This document shows, one piece after another, positions 17,202-24,668 of a DNA stretch of 64,000 nt (position 1 is its first letter; each line of letters opens with the position of its first letter). The notes under the pieces were generated by a model. The model did not search any database. It saw only the letters and a list, made by a program, of their open reading frames with translations, and was not told the DNA's origin. Made by a program: the position numbers and the translations under genes. This DNA comes from Pseudomonas sp. (lineage in GTDB: Bacteria; Pseudomonadota; Gammaproteobacteria; Pseudomonadales; Pseudomonadaceae). The stretch lies in assembly GCF_030683065.1 (NCBI RefSeq), contig NZ_JAUXMX010000063.1, positions 62,001 to 126,000 of the forward strand, written 5' to 3'.

Positions 17202-18374
17202 ATGCCTTTTGATCTTTCCACTCGCCTCGCCGAACGCCGCGCCGCCAGTCTGTACCGGCAGCGGCCCTTGCTCGATTCGCCGCAAGGGCCGCTGGTCAAG
17301 GTCGACGGCCGTGAGCTGTTGGCTTTCTGCTCCAACGACTACCTCGGCCTGGCCAATCACCCGCAGGTGATCGAGGCCTGGCGCGCTGGCGCCCTGCGTT
17401 GGGGGGTCGGCGGCGGCGCCTCGCACCTGGTGATCGGTCATAGCACGCCGCATCACGAACTGGAGGAGGCCTTGGCTGAATTCAGCGGGCGGCCGCGGGC
17501 GCTGCTGTTTTCCACTGGCTACATGGCCAACCTCGGTGCGGTCACCGCGCTGCTGGGGCAGGGCGATACGGTGCTGGAGGACCGGCTCAATCACGCCTCC
17601 CTGCTGGATGCCGGGCTGTTGTCCGGCGCGCGCTTTTCCCGTTACCTGCACAACGATGCCGCCAGCCTGGTCAACCGCCTGGATAAGGCTCGCGGCAATA
17701 CGTTGGTGGTCACTGACGGCGTGTTCAGCATGGACGGCGACCTGGCCGACCTGCCGGCGCTGTGCGCGGCAGCCAAGGCCAAGGGCGCCTGGGTGATGGT
17801 CGACGACGCCCACGGTATCGGCCCACTGGGCGCGACCGGTGGCGGCATCGTCGAGCACTTCGGCCTGGGCATGGATGCTGTGCAGGTACTGGTCGGCACC
17901 CTGGGCAAGGCGTTCGGCACTGCCGGCGCCTTCGTCGCGGGGAGTGAAGAACTGATCGAGACCCTGGTGCAGTTTGCTCGGCCGTATATCTACACCACCA
18001 GCCAGCCGCCAGCGTTGGCCTGCGCCACTCTGAAGAGCCTCGAATTGCTGCGCAGCGAGCACTGGCGGCGCGAACACTTGAACGCCTTGATCAAGCGCTT
18101 CCGTGAAGGCGCCCAGGCTATTGGCCTTGAGTTGATGGACAGCGCCACGCCGATCCAGCCGATCCTGATCGGGGACAGCGCTCGGGCCATGCGCCTGTCG
18201 CAACTGCTGCGCGAGCGCGGCTTGCTGGTCACCGCGATTCGTCCGCCCACGGTGCCGGCCGGCAGTGCGCGCCTGCGCGTGACCCTGTCAGCGGCGCACA
18301 GCAGTGCCCAGCTGGAACTGCTGCTGGAGGCATTGGCCGAGTGCTGGACGTTACTGGAGAGCAGCGATGCGTGA
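17202..18374 (+). CDS. bioF: 8-Amino-7-oxononanoate synthase
   Basis: 390 residues from ATG at 17202, which fits the family start MPFDLSTRLAERR; its ribosome-binding site (GGTGA) is weak because a REP element abuts it. A PLP-dependent alpha-oxoamine synthase that joins pimeloyl-ACP and alanine. VDDAHGIGPLGATGGG carries the PLP-binding Asp/His and LVGTLGKAFGTAGAF the Schiff-base lysine (about residue 236). LVIGHSTPHHELEEALA and TTSQPPALA are also family signatures. Overlaps bioH by eight bases. Confidence 0.97.
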   Translation: MPFDLSTRLAERRAASLYRQRPLLDSPQGPLVKVDGRELLAFCSNDYLGLANHPQVIEAWRAGALRWGVGGGASHLVIGHSTPHHELEEALAEFSGRPRALLFSTGYMANLGAVTALLGQGDTVLEDRLNHASLLDAGLLSGARFSRYLHNDAASLVNRLDKARGNTLVVTDGVFSMDGDLADLPALCAAAKAKGAWVMVDDAHGIGPLGATGGGIVEHFGLGMDAVQVLVGTLGKAFGTAGAFVAGSEELIETLVQFARPYIYTTSQPPALACATLKSLELLRSEHWRREHLNALIKRFREGAQAIGLELMDSATPIQPILIGDSARAMRLSQLLRERGLLVTAIRPPTVPAGSARLRVTLSAAHSSAQLELLLEALAECWTLLESSDA

Positions 18375-19098
18375 TCGCCTGATTTTGTTGCCCGGCTGGG
18401 GCCTCGGCAGTGCGCCGCTGGAGCCGCTGGCCGACGCCCTGCGTGGGCTCGACGCGCAGCTGCGGGTCGAGATCGAACCCTTACCGTTGCTGGACTCCAG
18501 CGACCCCGCCGATTGGCTGGACGAACTCGACGCAAACCTGCCCCAGGACGCCTGGCTCGGCGGCTGGTCACTCGGCGGCATGCTCGCCAGTGAACTGGCC
18601 GCGCGGCGTGGCGAGCGCTGCGCCGGCCTGCTGACCCTGGCCAGTAATCTGCGTTTCGTCGCTGCGCCGACGTGGTCCAGTGCGCTGGCGGCCGAGACAT
18701 TCAGCGTGTTTCGTCAGGGCTGCGCGACGGATGCGCGCGCCACATTGAAGCGCTTTGCCTTGCTCTGCGCCCAGGGCGCGGTGGAGCCGCGCGGGCTGTC
18801 GCGACTACTGCTCAGCGCAGCGCCGCAGGTGCGTGCCGAGAGTCTGCTGGCCGGGCTGGATGTGCTGGCTGCGTTGGATACCCGCGGCGCCTTGCAGGAC
18901 TTTGTCGGTCCGCAACTGCATCTGTATGCCGGTGCCGATGCCCTGGTGCCGGCGAATACGGCGGCTGCCCTGCTGGCGCTGCTGCCGGATGTCGAGATCG
19001 GCTTGATCGACAGTGTCAGCCATGCCTTCGCGCTGGAGCGTCCCCATGAGATCGCGGCTGCGATTCAGGCTTTTCTGCATGAGGTCGGCGATGACTGA
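18367..19098 (+). CDS. bioH: Pimeloyl-ACP methyl ester carboxylesterase
   Basis: 243 residues from ATG at 18367, overlapping the bioF stop. An alpha/beta hydrolase that removes the methyl ester from pimeloyl-ACP methyl ester and so ends the BioC-initiated fatty-acid detour. LPGWGLGSAPLEPL is the oxyanion region, GGWSLGGMLAS the nucleophile elbow (Ser68), LYAGADALVP supplies the Asp and VSHAFALERP the His. The long ORF upstream in the same frame is inside bioF and ignored. Confidence 0.93.
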   Translation: MRDRLILLPGWGLGSAPLEPLADALRGLDAQLRVEIEPLPLLDSSDPADWLDELDANLPQDAWLGGWSLGGMLASELAARRGERCAGLLTLASNLRFVAAPTWSSALAAETFSVFRQGCATDARATLKRFALLCAQGAVEPRGLSRLLLSAAPQVRAESLLAGLDVLAALDTRGALQDFVGPQLHLYAGADALVPANTAAALLALLPDVEIGLIDSVSHAFALERPHEIAAAIQAFLHEVGDD

Positions 19099-19103
19099 TT
19101 CCC

Positions 19104-19165
19104 GTAGGGTGCGCCATGCACACCAATCGTATGCCCTCCATGGTACGCACCACGCGCCCTGCGTC
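19104..19165. repeat. GTAGGGTGCGC repeat between bioH and bioC
   Basis: GTAGGGTGCGCCATGCACACC and a degraded inverted partner (GGTACGCACCACGCGCCCT) fill the 78-base bioH-bioC gap. Confidence 0.6.
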
Positions 19166-19176
19166 GGGGGCCGCCG

Positions 19177-19980
19177 ATGAGCGAGGCGTTCCAGGCCGGC
19201 GGCCTGCCGGACAAGCGTCAGGTGGCGGCGTCCTTTTCTCGTGCGGCCGACAGCTATGACAGCGTCGCGGCCCTGCAGCGTAAAGTTGGCAGCGAGTTGC
19301 TGGCGCGCTTGCCGGCTACTCTGAATCCGCAGCGCTGGCTCGATCTGGGCAGCGGCACCGGGCATTTCAGTCGCGCCCTTGGGGCGCGTTTCGCTGCGGC
19401 CGAGGGTGTAGCCCTGGATATTGCCGAGGGCATGCTGCGCCACGCCCAGCCATTGGCTGGCGCGCAACACTTTATTGCTGGCGATGCCGAGCGCCTGCCG
19501 CTGCGCAGCGAGTCCTGCGACCTGCTGTTTTCCAGCCTGGCGCTGCAATGGTGTGCGGACTTTCGCGCGGTGCTCAGTGAGGCCCGGCGGGTGTTGCGTC
19601 CCGGAGGTGTGCTGGCATTCAGCAGCCTGTGCGTCGGTACCCTGCACGAGTTGCGCGACAGCTGGCAGGCGGTGGACGGCTTCGTCCACGTCAACCGCTT
19701 CCGTCACTTCGACGATTACCAGCAGCTCTGCGCGGGCAGCGGCCTGCAGTTGCTCAGCCTGGAAACTCAAGCCGAAGTGCTGCACTACCCCGACCTGCGT
19801 AGCTTGACCCATGAACTCAAGGCGTTGGGTGCGCACAACCTTAACCCCGGTCGCCCGGGTGGTCTGACCGGTCGCGCGCGCATGCTGGCGCTGCTCACTG
19901 CCTACGAGCGCTTTCGCCAGGCGCAAGGGCTACCGGCTAGCTATCAGGTGGTCTACGGCATTTTGCGTAAAGAGAATTGA
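19177..19980 (+). CDS. bioC: Malonyl-ACP O-methyltransferase
   Basis: 267 residues. SAM-dependent methyltransferase that caps malonyl-ACP so that it can prime pimelate synthesis. DKRQVAASFSRAADSYD is the BioC N-terminal signature; the SAM motif I is WLDLGSGTGHFSRALG (about residues 55-70); post-motifs are EGVALDIAEGMLRHAQ and LPLRSESCDLLFSSLALQWC. A C-terminal GRARMLALLTAYERFR is also typical. ATG at 19177; the stop is followed by bioD after one base. Confidence 0.95.
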   Translation: MSEAFQAGGLPDKRQVAASFSRAADSYDSVAALQRKVGSELLARLPATLNPQRWLDLGSGTGHFSRALGARFAAAEGVALDIAEGMLRHAQPLAGAQHFIAGDAERLPLRSESCDLLFSSLALQWCADFRAVLSEARRVLRPGGVLAFSSLCVGTLHELRDSWQAVDGFVHVNRFRHFDDYQQLCAGSGLQLLSLETQAEVLHYPDLRSLTHELKALGAHNLNPGRPGGLTGRARMLALLTAYERFRQAQGLPASYQVVYGILRKEN

Positions 19981-19981
19981 G

Positions 19982-20671
19982 ATGACTGCAGCCTTTTTCG
20001 TCACCGGTACCGACACCGAAGTGGGCAAGACCACCATTGCCGCCGGCCTGTTGCATGCCGCGCGCATGGCTGGTTTGTCGACCGCCGCCGCCAAGCCAGT
20101 GGCCTCCGGCTGCAGCAAGACGCCCGCCGGTCTGCGCAATGACGATGCCATTGCGCTGCTTGGCGAGTGTTCGCTGACGCTGGACTACGCCGAGGTCAAC
20201 CCGTTTGCCTTTGTCCCGGCTATCGCCCCGCATCTGGCGGCGCGCGAAGCCGGTGTAGTGTTGGATGTGGAGGCGCTGCGCGGGCCGGTGCAGGCGATCC
20301 TCGACAAAGGGGCGGATTTCACCCTGGTCGAAGGCGCTGGTGGTTGGCGCGTACCGCTGGCCGGGCAGGCCGCGCTGTCCGATCTGGCGATCAGCCTGGA
20401 TCTGCCAGTGATTCTGGTGGTGGGGGTGCGCCTGGGGTGCATTAATCACGCTGTGCTGACTGCCGAGGCGATTGCCCGTGACGGCCTGACCCTGGCCGGC
20501 TGGGTGGCCAATGTGATCGACCCTGAAACGTCGCGTCTGGAGGAGAACCTGGCGACCCTTGCCGAGCGCTTGCCGGCGCCTTGCCTGGGGCGAGTGCCGC
20601 GCTTGGTCAAGGCGACGCCAGCGGCTGTGGCCGAATGCCTCGATTTGGCATTGCTGGAGTTCGGGCTATAA
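19982..20671 (+). CDS. bioD: Dethiobiotin synthetase
   Basis: 229 residues. ATP-dependent carboxylase closing the ureido ring of biotin. FFVTGTDTEVGKTTIAAGLL holds the P-loop (about residues 9-17); AAKPVASGC has the conserved KPV; LVEGAGGWRVPL is the magnesium/DAPA-binding signature; VANVIDPE is the adenine-binding region. Last gene of bioBFHCD. Confidence 0.97.
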   Translation: MTAAFFVTGTDTEVGKTTIAAGLLHAARMAGLSTAAAKPVASGCSKTPAGLRNDDAIALLGECSLTLDYAEVNPFAFVPAIAPHLAAREAGVVLDVEALRGPVQAILDKGADFTLVEGAGGWRVPLAGQAALSDLAISLDLPVILVVGVRLGCINHAVLTAEAIARDGLTLAGWVANVIDPETSRLEENLATLAERLPAPCLGRVPRLVKATPAAVAECLDLALLEFGL

Positions 20672-20767
20672 GCCGGTCGTCAGTCATAGCTGTTTGCCAG
20701 TACGCTACGTGCTCATTATCTGCTTCAATACAGCGTACCAATGGAGCTCACCTGCGGGAGCTGTTTT

Positions 20768-21067
20768 ATGGAAATCTCCGGTAACGCCTTTCGTTCAGGC
20801 ATCAGCACTATTCAATCAGGGCAGCGGCGGGTCGATCAGGCTGCAGCCGAAATCGCCGGCAACTCGCTCGCCGGGCCACAACAGCCAGCGCAGACGCCTG
20901 CGCCGAATCAAGTCAATCAGGCACCTGAAACGTCCGGACAAAACCGTGCGGATCTGACTGAAAGCATGGTTGCATTGCGTGTAGGCCAGAATGAGGCGCA
21001 AGTGGGCGCGCGTGTGGTGCGCACTGCCGATGAAGTGCTGGGCACCCTGATCGACACCAAAGCCTGA
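20768..21067 (+). CDS. Small protein resembling flagellar rod/hook ends
   Basis: 99 residues from ATG at 20768 (GGGAG upstream); nine further codons upstream are open but unsupported. The N-terminus SGNAFRSGISTIQSGQRRVDQAAAEIAGNSL and the C-terminus ADLTESMVALRVGQNEAQVGARVVRTADEVLGTLIDTKA resemble the N- and C-terminal heptad helices of flagellar rod and hook proteins (FlgB/FlgC/FlgG type), but the central domain is replaced by a Pro/Gln-rich linker at about 35-60. No flagellar gene is near. It is therefore a mini rod-like protein of unknown role; the resemblance is by eye. Confidence 0.65.
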   Translation: MEISGNAFRSGISTIQSGQRRVDQAAAEIAGNSLAGPQQPAQTPAPNQVNQAPETSGQNRADLTESMVALRVGQNEAQVGARVVRTADEVLGTLIDTKA

Positions 21068-21228
21068 GCGCGTGTTAAACGGTTTGGTCGTGCCAAAAGG
21101 CTCGTTGATCCTTCGTGTAGCGTGTTTGGCTGCATCTTATCGGCGGTCGTCACGCAACGATACGCGTTGTTTCTACAACCTTTGAGGTTGCCGACGTCCT
21201 TAACAGATACGCAACAAGGGGGTATGGC

Positions 21229-21999
21229 ATGCAAATTGGCGCTGTGCCTGAGTATTTGGCGCCAGCAGTGCAGCCACTGCAAGCGCGGCCTGTTTCGTCT
21301 GCCGCCTCCCCGGATGTTTCCCTTGATCTGACCCGTGCCGCCCAGGCTCCCGCTACGCCTTCCCCCGCCCTCGGCGACGAACAAGCTGCTTCCGCCCGCG
21401 AAGAGGCTGATCAAGCCACCGGGCAGTCGGCTCAGTCTGCTGGCAAGCAGAACAACGCCGAGACCAGCCCGCAACAACAGCGCATCGAACAACTGGAAAT
21501 TGCCGAGTTGGTTAGTCGTGATCGCGAAGTGCGTACCCACGAACAGGCCCACGCAGCAGTTGGCGGCAGCTATGCCGGTGCCCCGAGCTACACCTATACC
21601 CGGGGGCCGGACGGCCAGCGCTATGCCATCGCCGGAGAGGTCAGTATCGACACCGGCGCCGTGGCGAACGATCCGCAAGCCACGCTGAGCAAAATGGAGG
21701 TCGTTGTGCGTGCAGCGCTGGCCCCGGCCGAGCCGTCGGGGCAGGACTTGCGCGTGGCAGCGCAAGCCCAGGCGCAGATGGTGCAAGCGCGCGCCGAACT
21801 GGCTGAACTGCGCCTCAGTGAGGCCGCAGAAGCGAGCGCAGAGCGTGCTCAATCAAGCGAGGCGGGCGAGCCTGCGGCGCCAGACGACGAGTCAGATGCG
21901 ACTCTGCAATCATCGCGCTCGCCTGCAGTCGATCTCGGCCTGTACCAGCGCACTGCCGAATCAGCAGATTCGGCGCCGTTGATCGATCTGCTGGGCTGA
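21229..21999 (+). CDS. SprA-related putative metalloprotease
   Basis: 256 residues. The N-terminal 85 residues are Ala/Pro/Gln-rich and low-complexity. The core VSRDREVRTHEQAHAAVGGSYAGAPSYTYTRGPDGQRYAIAGEVSID (about 95-140) contains HEQAH, an HExxH zinc site, and matches the SprA-related / CJM1_0395 family of putative metalloproteases. It continues with an amphipathic helical region rich in Ala and Gln (KMEVVVRAALAPAEPSGQDLRVAAQAQAQ). No signal peptide. The role is unknown. The gene follows the rod-like small protein by 161 bases. Confidence 0.8.
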   Translation: MQIGAVPEYLAPAVQPLQARPVSSAASPDVSLDLTRAAQAPATPSPALGDEQAASAREEADQATGQSAQSAGKQNNAETSPQQQRIEQLEIAELVSRDREVRTHEQAHAAVGGSYAGAPSYTYTRGPDGQRYAIAGEVSIDTGAVANDPQATLSKMEVVVRAALAPAEPSGQDLRVAAQAQAQMVQARAELAELRLSEAAEASAERAQSSEAGEPAAPDDESDATLQSSRSPAVDLGLYQRTAESADSAPLIDLLG

Positions 22000-22415
22000 A
22001 CGGTTGGTGCGATTGTAAAAAAGCACGGGCCCACTGCGACCGCCTCCAGGCGGTCTAGACTCCGACCAATAATCTTGAGCAATCCGCGATCCGTAGGGCG
22101 TCACTCGCCGCAGGCAGTGCACCATGGTTTATCGGCACGGCACACATCCCGGCGGGTTGGCGCTTCGCTGCGAACGGAACGTCACCTGCTGCGCCTTACC
22201 GTGAATACCTGGAGACGGCTTTGCAGCGTGTTGCCAGTCACCGCTTGGCAGTCCAGCGGTGCTTGACAAGGTAGGGCCGTAAACGTATGTTTCAAACACT
22301 TGTTTGATTGCTGGGGTGGCCAAACTGTCGCCAGGCAATCGGGAGTAATCCCCCAAGCGGCCGTTTAGTCGGTCACCCAAACACACTAATAAGTCCATCG
22401 CAGAGGTTAACCGCT
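22000..22415. other. Intergenic region before the first acyl-CoA dehydrogenase
   Basis: 416 bases. Contains a perfect hairpin GACCGCCT / AGGCGGTC (22038-22055) without a T-run, and the regulated promoter described separately at 22263-22306. I see no coding sequence I can support. Confidence 0.6.
22263..22306 (+). promoter_or_regulatory. Promoter with tandem PsrA-like boxes
   Basis: TTGACA (22263-22268), 17 bases, TATGTT (22286-22291) form a good sigma-70 promoter. Two boxes overlap and follow the -10: TAAAC-GTAT-GTTTC (22280-22293) and CAAAC-ACTT-GTTTG (22293-22306), sharing one base. The Pseudomonas fatty-acid regulator PsrA recognises [CG]AAAC-N2-4-GTTT[GC]; the second is a full match and the first has one mismatch. 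Confidence 0.65.
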
Positions 22416-24221
22416 ATGCCTGACTACAAGGCCCCCTTGCGTGATATTCGCTTTGTCCGTGACGAACTGTTCGGCTACGAAGCGCATTATCAGAGCCTGC
22501 CTGGCTGCCAAGATGCTACCCCGGACATGGTTGACGCCATCCTCGAAGAGGGCGCCAAGTTCTGTGAGCAGGTATTGGCGCCGCTGAACCGTGTGGGTGA
22601 TATCGAAGGTTGTACCTGGAGCGAGTCCGGGGTTAAAACTCCGACCGGCTTCAAGGAAGCCTACAAGCAGTATGTAGAAGGTGGCTGGCCGAGCCTGGCC
22701 CATGACGTCGCTCACGGCGGCCAAGGCCTGCCCGAGTCGCTTGGTCTGGTGGTCAGCGAACTGGTCGGTACCGCCAACTGGTCCTGGGGCATGTACCCTG
22801 GCCTGTCGCATGGCGCGATGAACACTATCGCCGAGCACGGCACCGATGAGCAGAAAGAGGCTTATCTGACCAAGCTGGTGTCCGGCGAGTGGACTGGCAC
22901 CATGTGCCTGACCGAGCCGCATTGCGGCACCGACCTGGGTATGCTGCGCACCAAGGCAGACCCACAGGCCGACGGCAGCTACAAGGTTTCCGGCACCAAG
23001 ATCTTCATCTCCGCTGGCGAACACGACATGGCCGACAACATTGTCCATATCGTATTGGCCCGCCTGCCCGATGCACCGCAGGGTACCAAGGGTATCTCGC
23101 TGTTCATCGTGCCCAAGTTCCTGTCCGATGCATCTGGCGCTGTTGGCGAGCGTAATGCGGTGTCCTGTGGCTCGCTCGAGCACAAGATGGGTATCCACGG
23201 CAACGCTACCTGTGTGATGAACTTCGACGGCGCCACCGGTTACCTGATCGGCCCGGCGAACAAAGGCCTGAACTGCATGTTCACCTTTATGAACATCGCT
23301 CGTCTGGGGACTGCGCTGCAAGGCCTGGCCCATGCTGAAATCGGCTTCCAGGGTGGCCTGAAGTACGCTCGTGAGCGTCTGCAGATGCGTTCCCTGACTG
23401 GCCCGAAAGCGCCGGAAAAAGCCGCCGACCCGATCATCGTCCATCCGGACGTGCGTCGCATGCTGCTGACCATGAAGGCCTTCGCTGAAGGCAACCGTGC
23501 GATGGTGTACTTCACTGCCAAGCAGGTCGACATCGTCAAGTACAGCCAGGACGAAGCCGAGAAGAAGCAAGCCGACGCACTGCTGGCCTTCCTCACGCCG
23601 ATCGCCAAGGCGTTCATGACCGAAGTTGGCTTCGAAGCAGCCAACCACGGCGTGCAAATCTATGGTGGTCACGGCTTTATCGCTGAGTGGGGCATGGAGC
23701 AGAACGTTCGCGACAGCCGCATTTCCATGTTGTACGAAGGCACCACTGGCATCCAGGCGCTCGATCTGCTCGGCCGTAAAGTGCTGCAGACCCAAGGCGA
23801 AGCGCTGAAAGGCTTCACCAAGATCGTGCACAAGTTCTGCCAGAGCAACGAAAGCAACGCAGCCGTCAAAGAGTTCGTTGAGCCATTGGCCCAGCTGAAC
23901 AAGGAGTGGGGCGAACTGACCATGAAGGTCGGTATGGCCGCGATGAAAGACCGCGAAGAAGTTGGCGCTGCATCGGTCGACTACCTGATGTACTCCGGTT
24001 ACGTCTGCCTGGCTTACTTCTGGGCTGATATGGCGCGCCTGGCTGCCGAGAAAATCGCTGCTGGTGCTGCCGATGAAGCCTTCTACAAGGCCAAGTTGCA
24101 GACCGCGCGTTTCTACTTTGCACGCATCCTGCCGCGTACCCGCACCCACGTGGCCACCATGTTGTCCGGCGCTGGCAACCTGATGGACATGCACGAAGAC
24201 GACTTCGCACTGGGCTACTAA
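22416..24221 (+). CDS. fadE1: Acyl-CoA dehydrogenase (FadE1-type)
   Basis: 601 residues from ATG at 22416 (AGAGG upstream); MPDYKAPLRD is the fixed start of this family. FAD enzyme catalysing the first oxidation step of fatty-acid beta-oxidation. CLTEPHCGTDLGMLRTKA is the FAD/substrate loop, KIFISAGEHD the next strand, and MLYEGTTGIQALDLLGRK carries the catalytic Glu. The C-terminal 130 residues are the extra helical domain of the 600-residue class. First of three tandem paralogues; in P. aeruginosa this place after bioD holds FadE1. Has its own terminator. Controlled by the PsrA-type promoter upstream, by inference. Confidence 0.92.
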   Translation: MPDYKAPLRDIRFVRDELFGYEAHYQSLPGCQDATPDMVDAILEEGAKFCEQVLAPLNRVGDIEGCTWSESGVKTPTGFKEAYKQYVEGGWPSLAHDVAHGGQGLPESLGLVVSELVGTANWSWGMYPGLSHGAMNTIAEHGTDEQKEAYLTKLVSGEWTGTMCLTEPHCGTDLGMLRTKADPQADGSYKVSGTKIFISAGEHDMADNIVHIVLARLPDAPQGTKGISLFIVPKFLSDASGAVGERNAVSCGSLEHKMGIHGNATCVMNFDGATGYLIGPANKGLNCMFTFMNIARLGTALQGLAHAEIGFQGGLKYARERLQMRSLTGPKAPEKAADPIIVHPDVRRMLLTMKAFAEGNRAMVYFTAKQVDIVKYSQDEAEKKQADALLAFLTPIAKAFMTEVGFEAANHGVQIYGGHGFIAEWGMEQNVRDSRISMLYEGTTGIQALDLLGRKVLQTQGEALKGFTKIVHKFCQSNESNAAVKEFVEPLAQLNKEWGELTMKVGMAAMKDREEVGAASVDYLMYSGYVCLAYFWADMARLAAEKIAAGAADEAFYKAKLQTARFYFARILPRTRTHVATMLSGAGNLMDMHEDDFALGY

Positions 24222-24245
24222 GCCTTCCCGCGATTTCGCCTGGAA

Positions 24246-24277
24246 AAGCCGCTACCTCTCGGGGTAGCGGCTTTTTT
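24246..24277 (+). terminator. Rho-independent terminator after fadE1
   Basis: AAGCCGCTACC / GGTAGCGGCTT stem with a six-base loop, followed by TTTTTT. 24 bases after the stop codon. Confidence 0.93.
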
Positions 24278-24668
24278 GCGTCTGGGGGGAGTGGCGCGTC
24301 ACGGGTCAATCAGCGGTTAAACGGCTTCTCGTGAGGTTGGCGCACGTTGCCGATGGCGATGCCGCCTTTTTTATTGGCCGCCGATGGGTATCGCTACGCT
24401 CAACGCCATCCTACGGATAGCCAGTCAATTTGCATGCTCGGGGCTTTTGTAGGATGCGACGGGCCGCGTAGGGTTGAGCGCAGCGATACCCATCAAGATC
24501 GTGCTTGATCGCGCAGAGGTTGGCGTCTCCAGCGTCTCCCTCCGGCCGCTCACCGGTTATTTATGGCGCTGCATTCAGCGGGCATACGGTCGTTGTCGCC
24601 CAGCCCGCTTCGGCAGTAGCGTAGGGGTATTGATCCGCGCCTTGCGCGCCAGCTGACGGAGAATGACC
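24278..24668. other. Intergenic region between first and second acyl-CoA dehydrogenases
   Basis: 391 bases, mostly the inverted repeat pair at 24383-24494. Because a terminator precedes it, the second dehydrogenase must have its own promoter here, but I see no convincing -35/-10 pair and no PsrA box. Confidence 0.5.
24383..24494. repeat. Inverted pair of GATGGGTATCGCT repeats
   Basis: GATGGGTATCGCTACGCTCAA...CATCCTAC at 24383-24414 and GTAGGATGC...GAGCGCAGCGATACCCATC at 24449-24494; same unit as the pair at 15042-15186 with the order of arms swapped. Confidence 0.75.
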
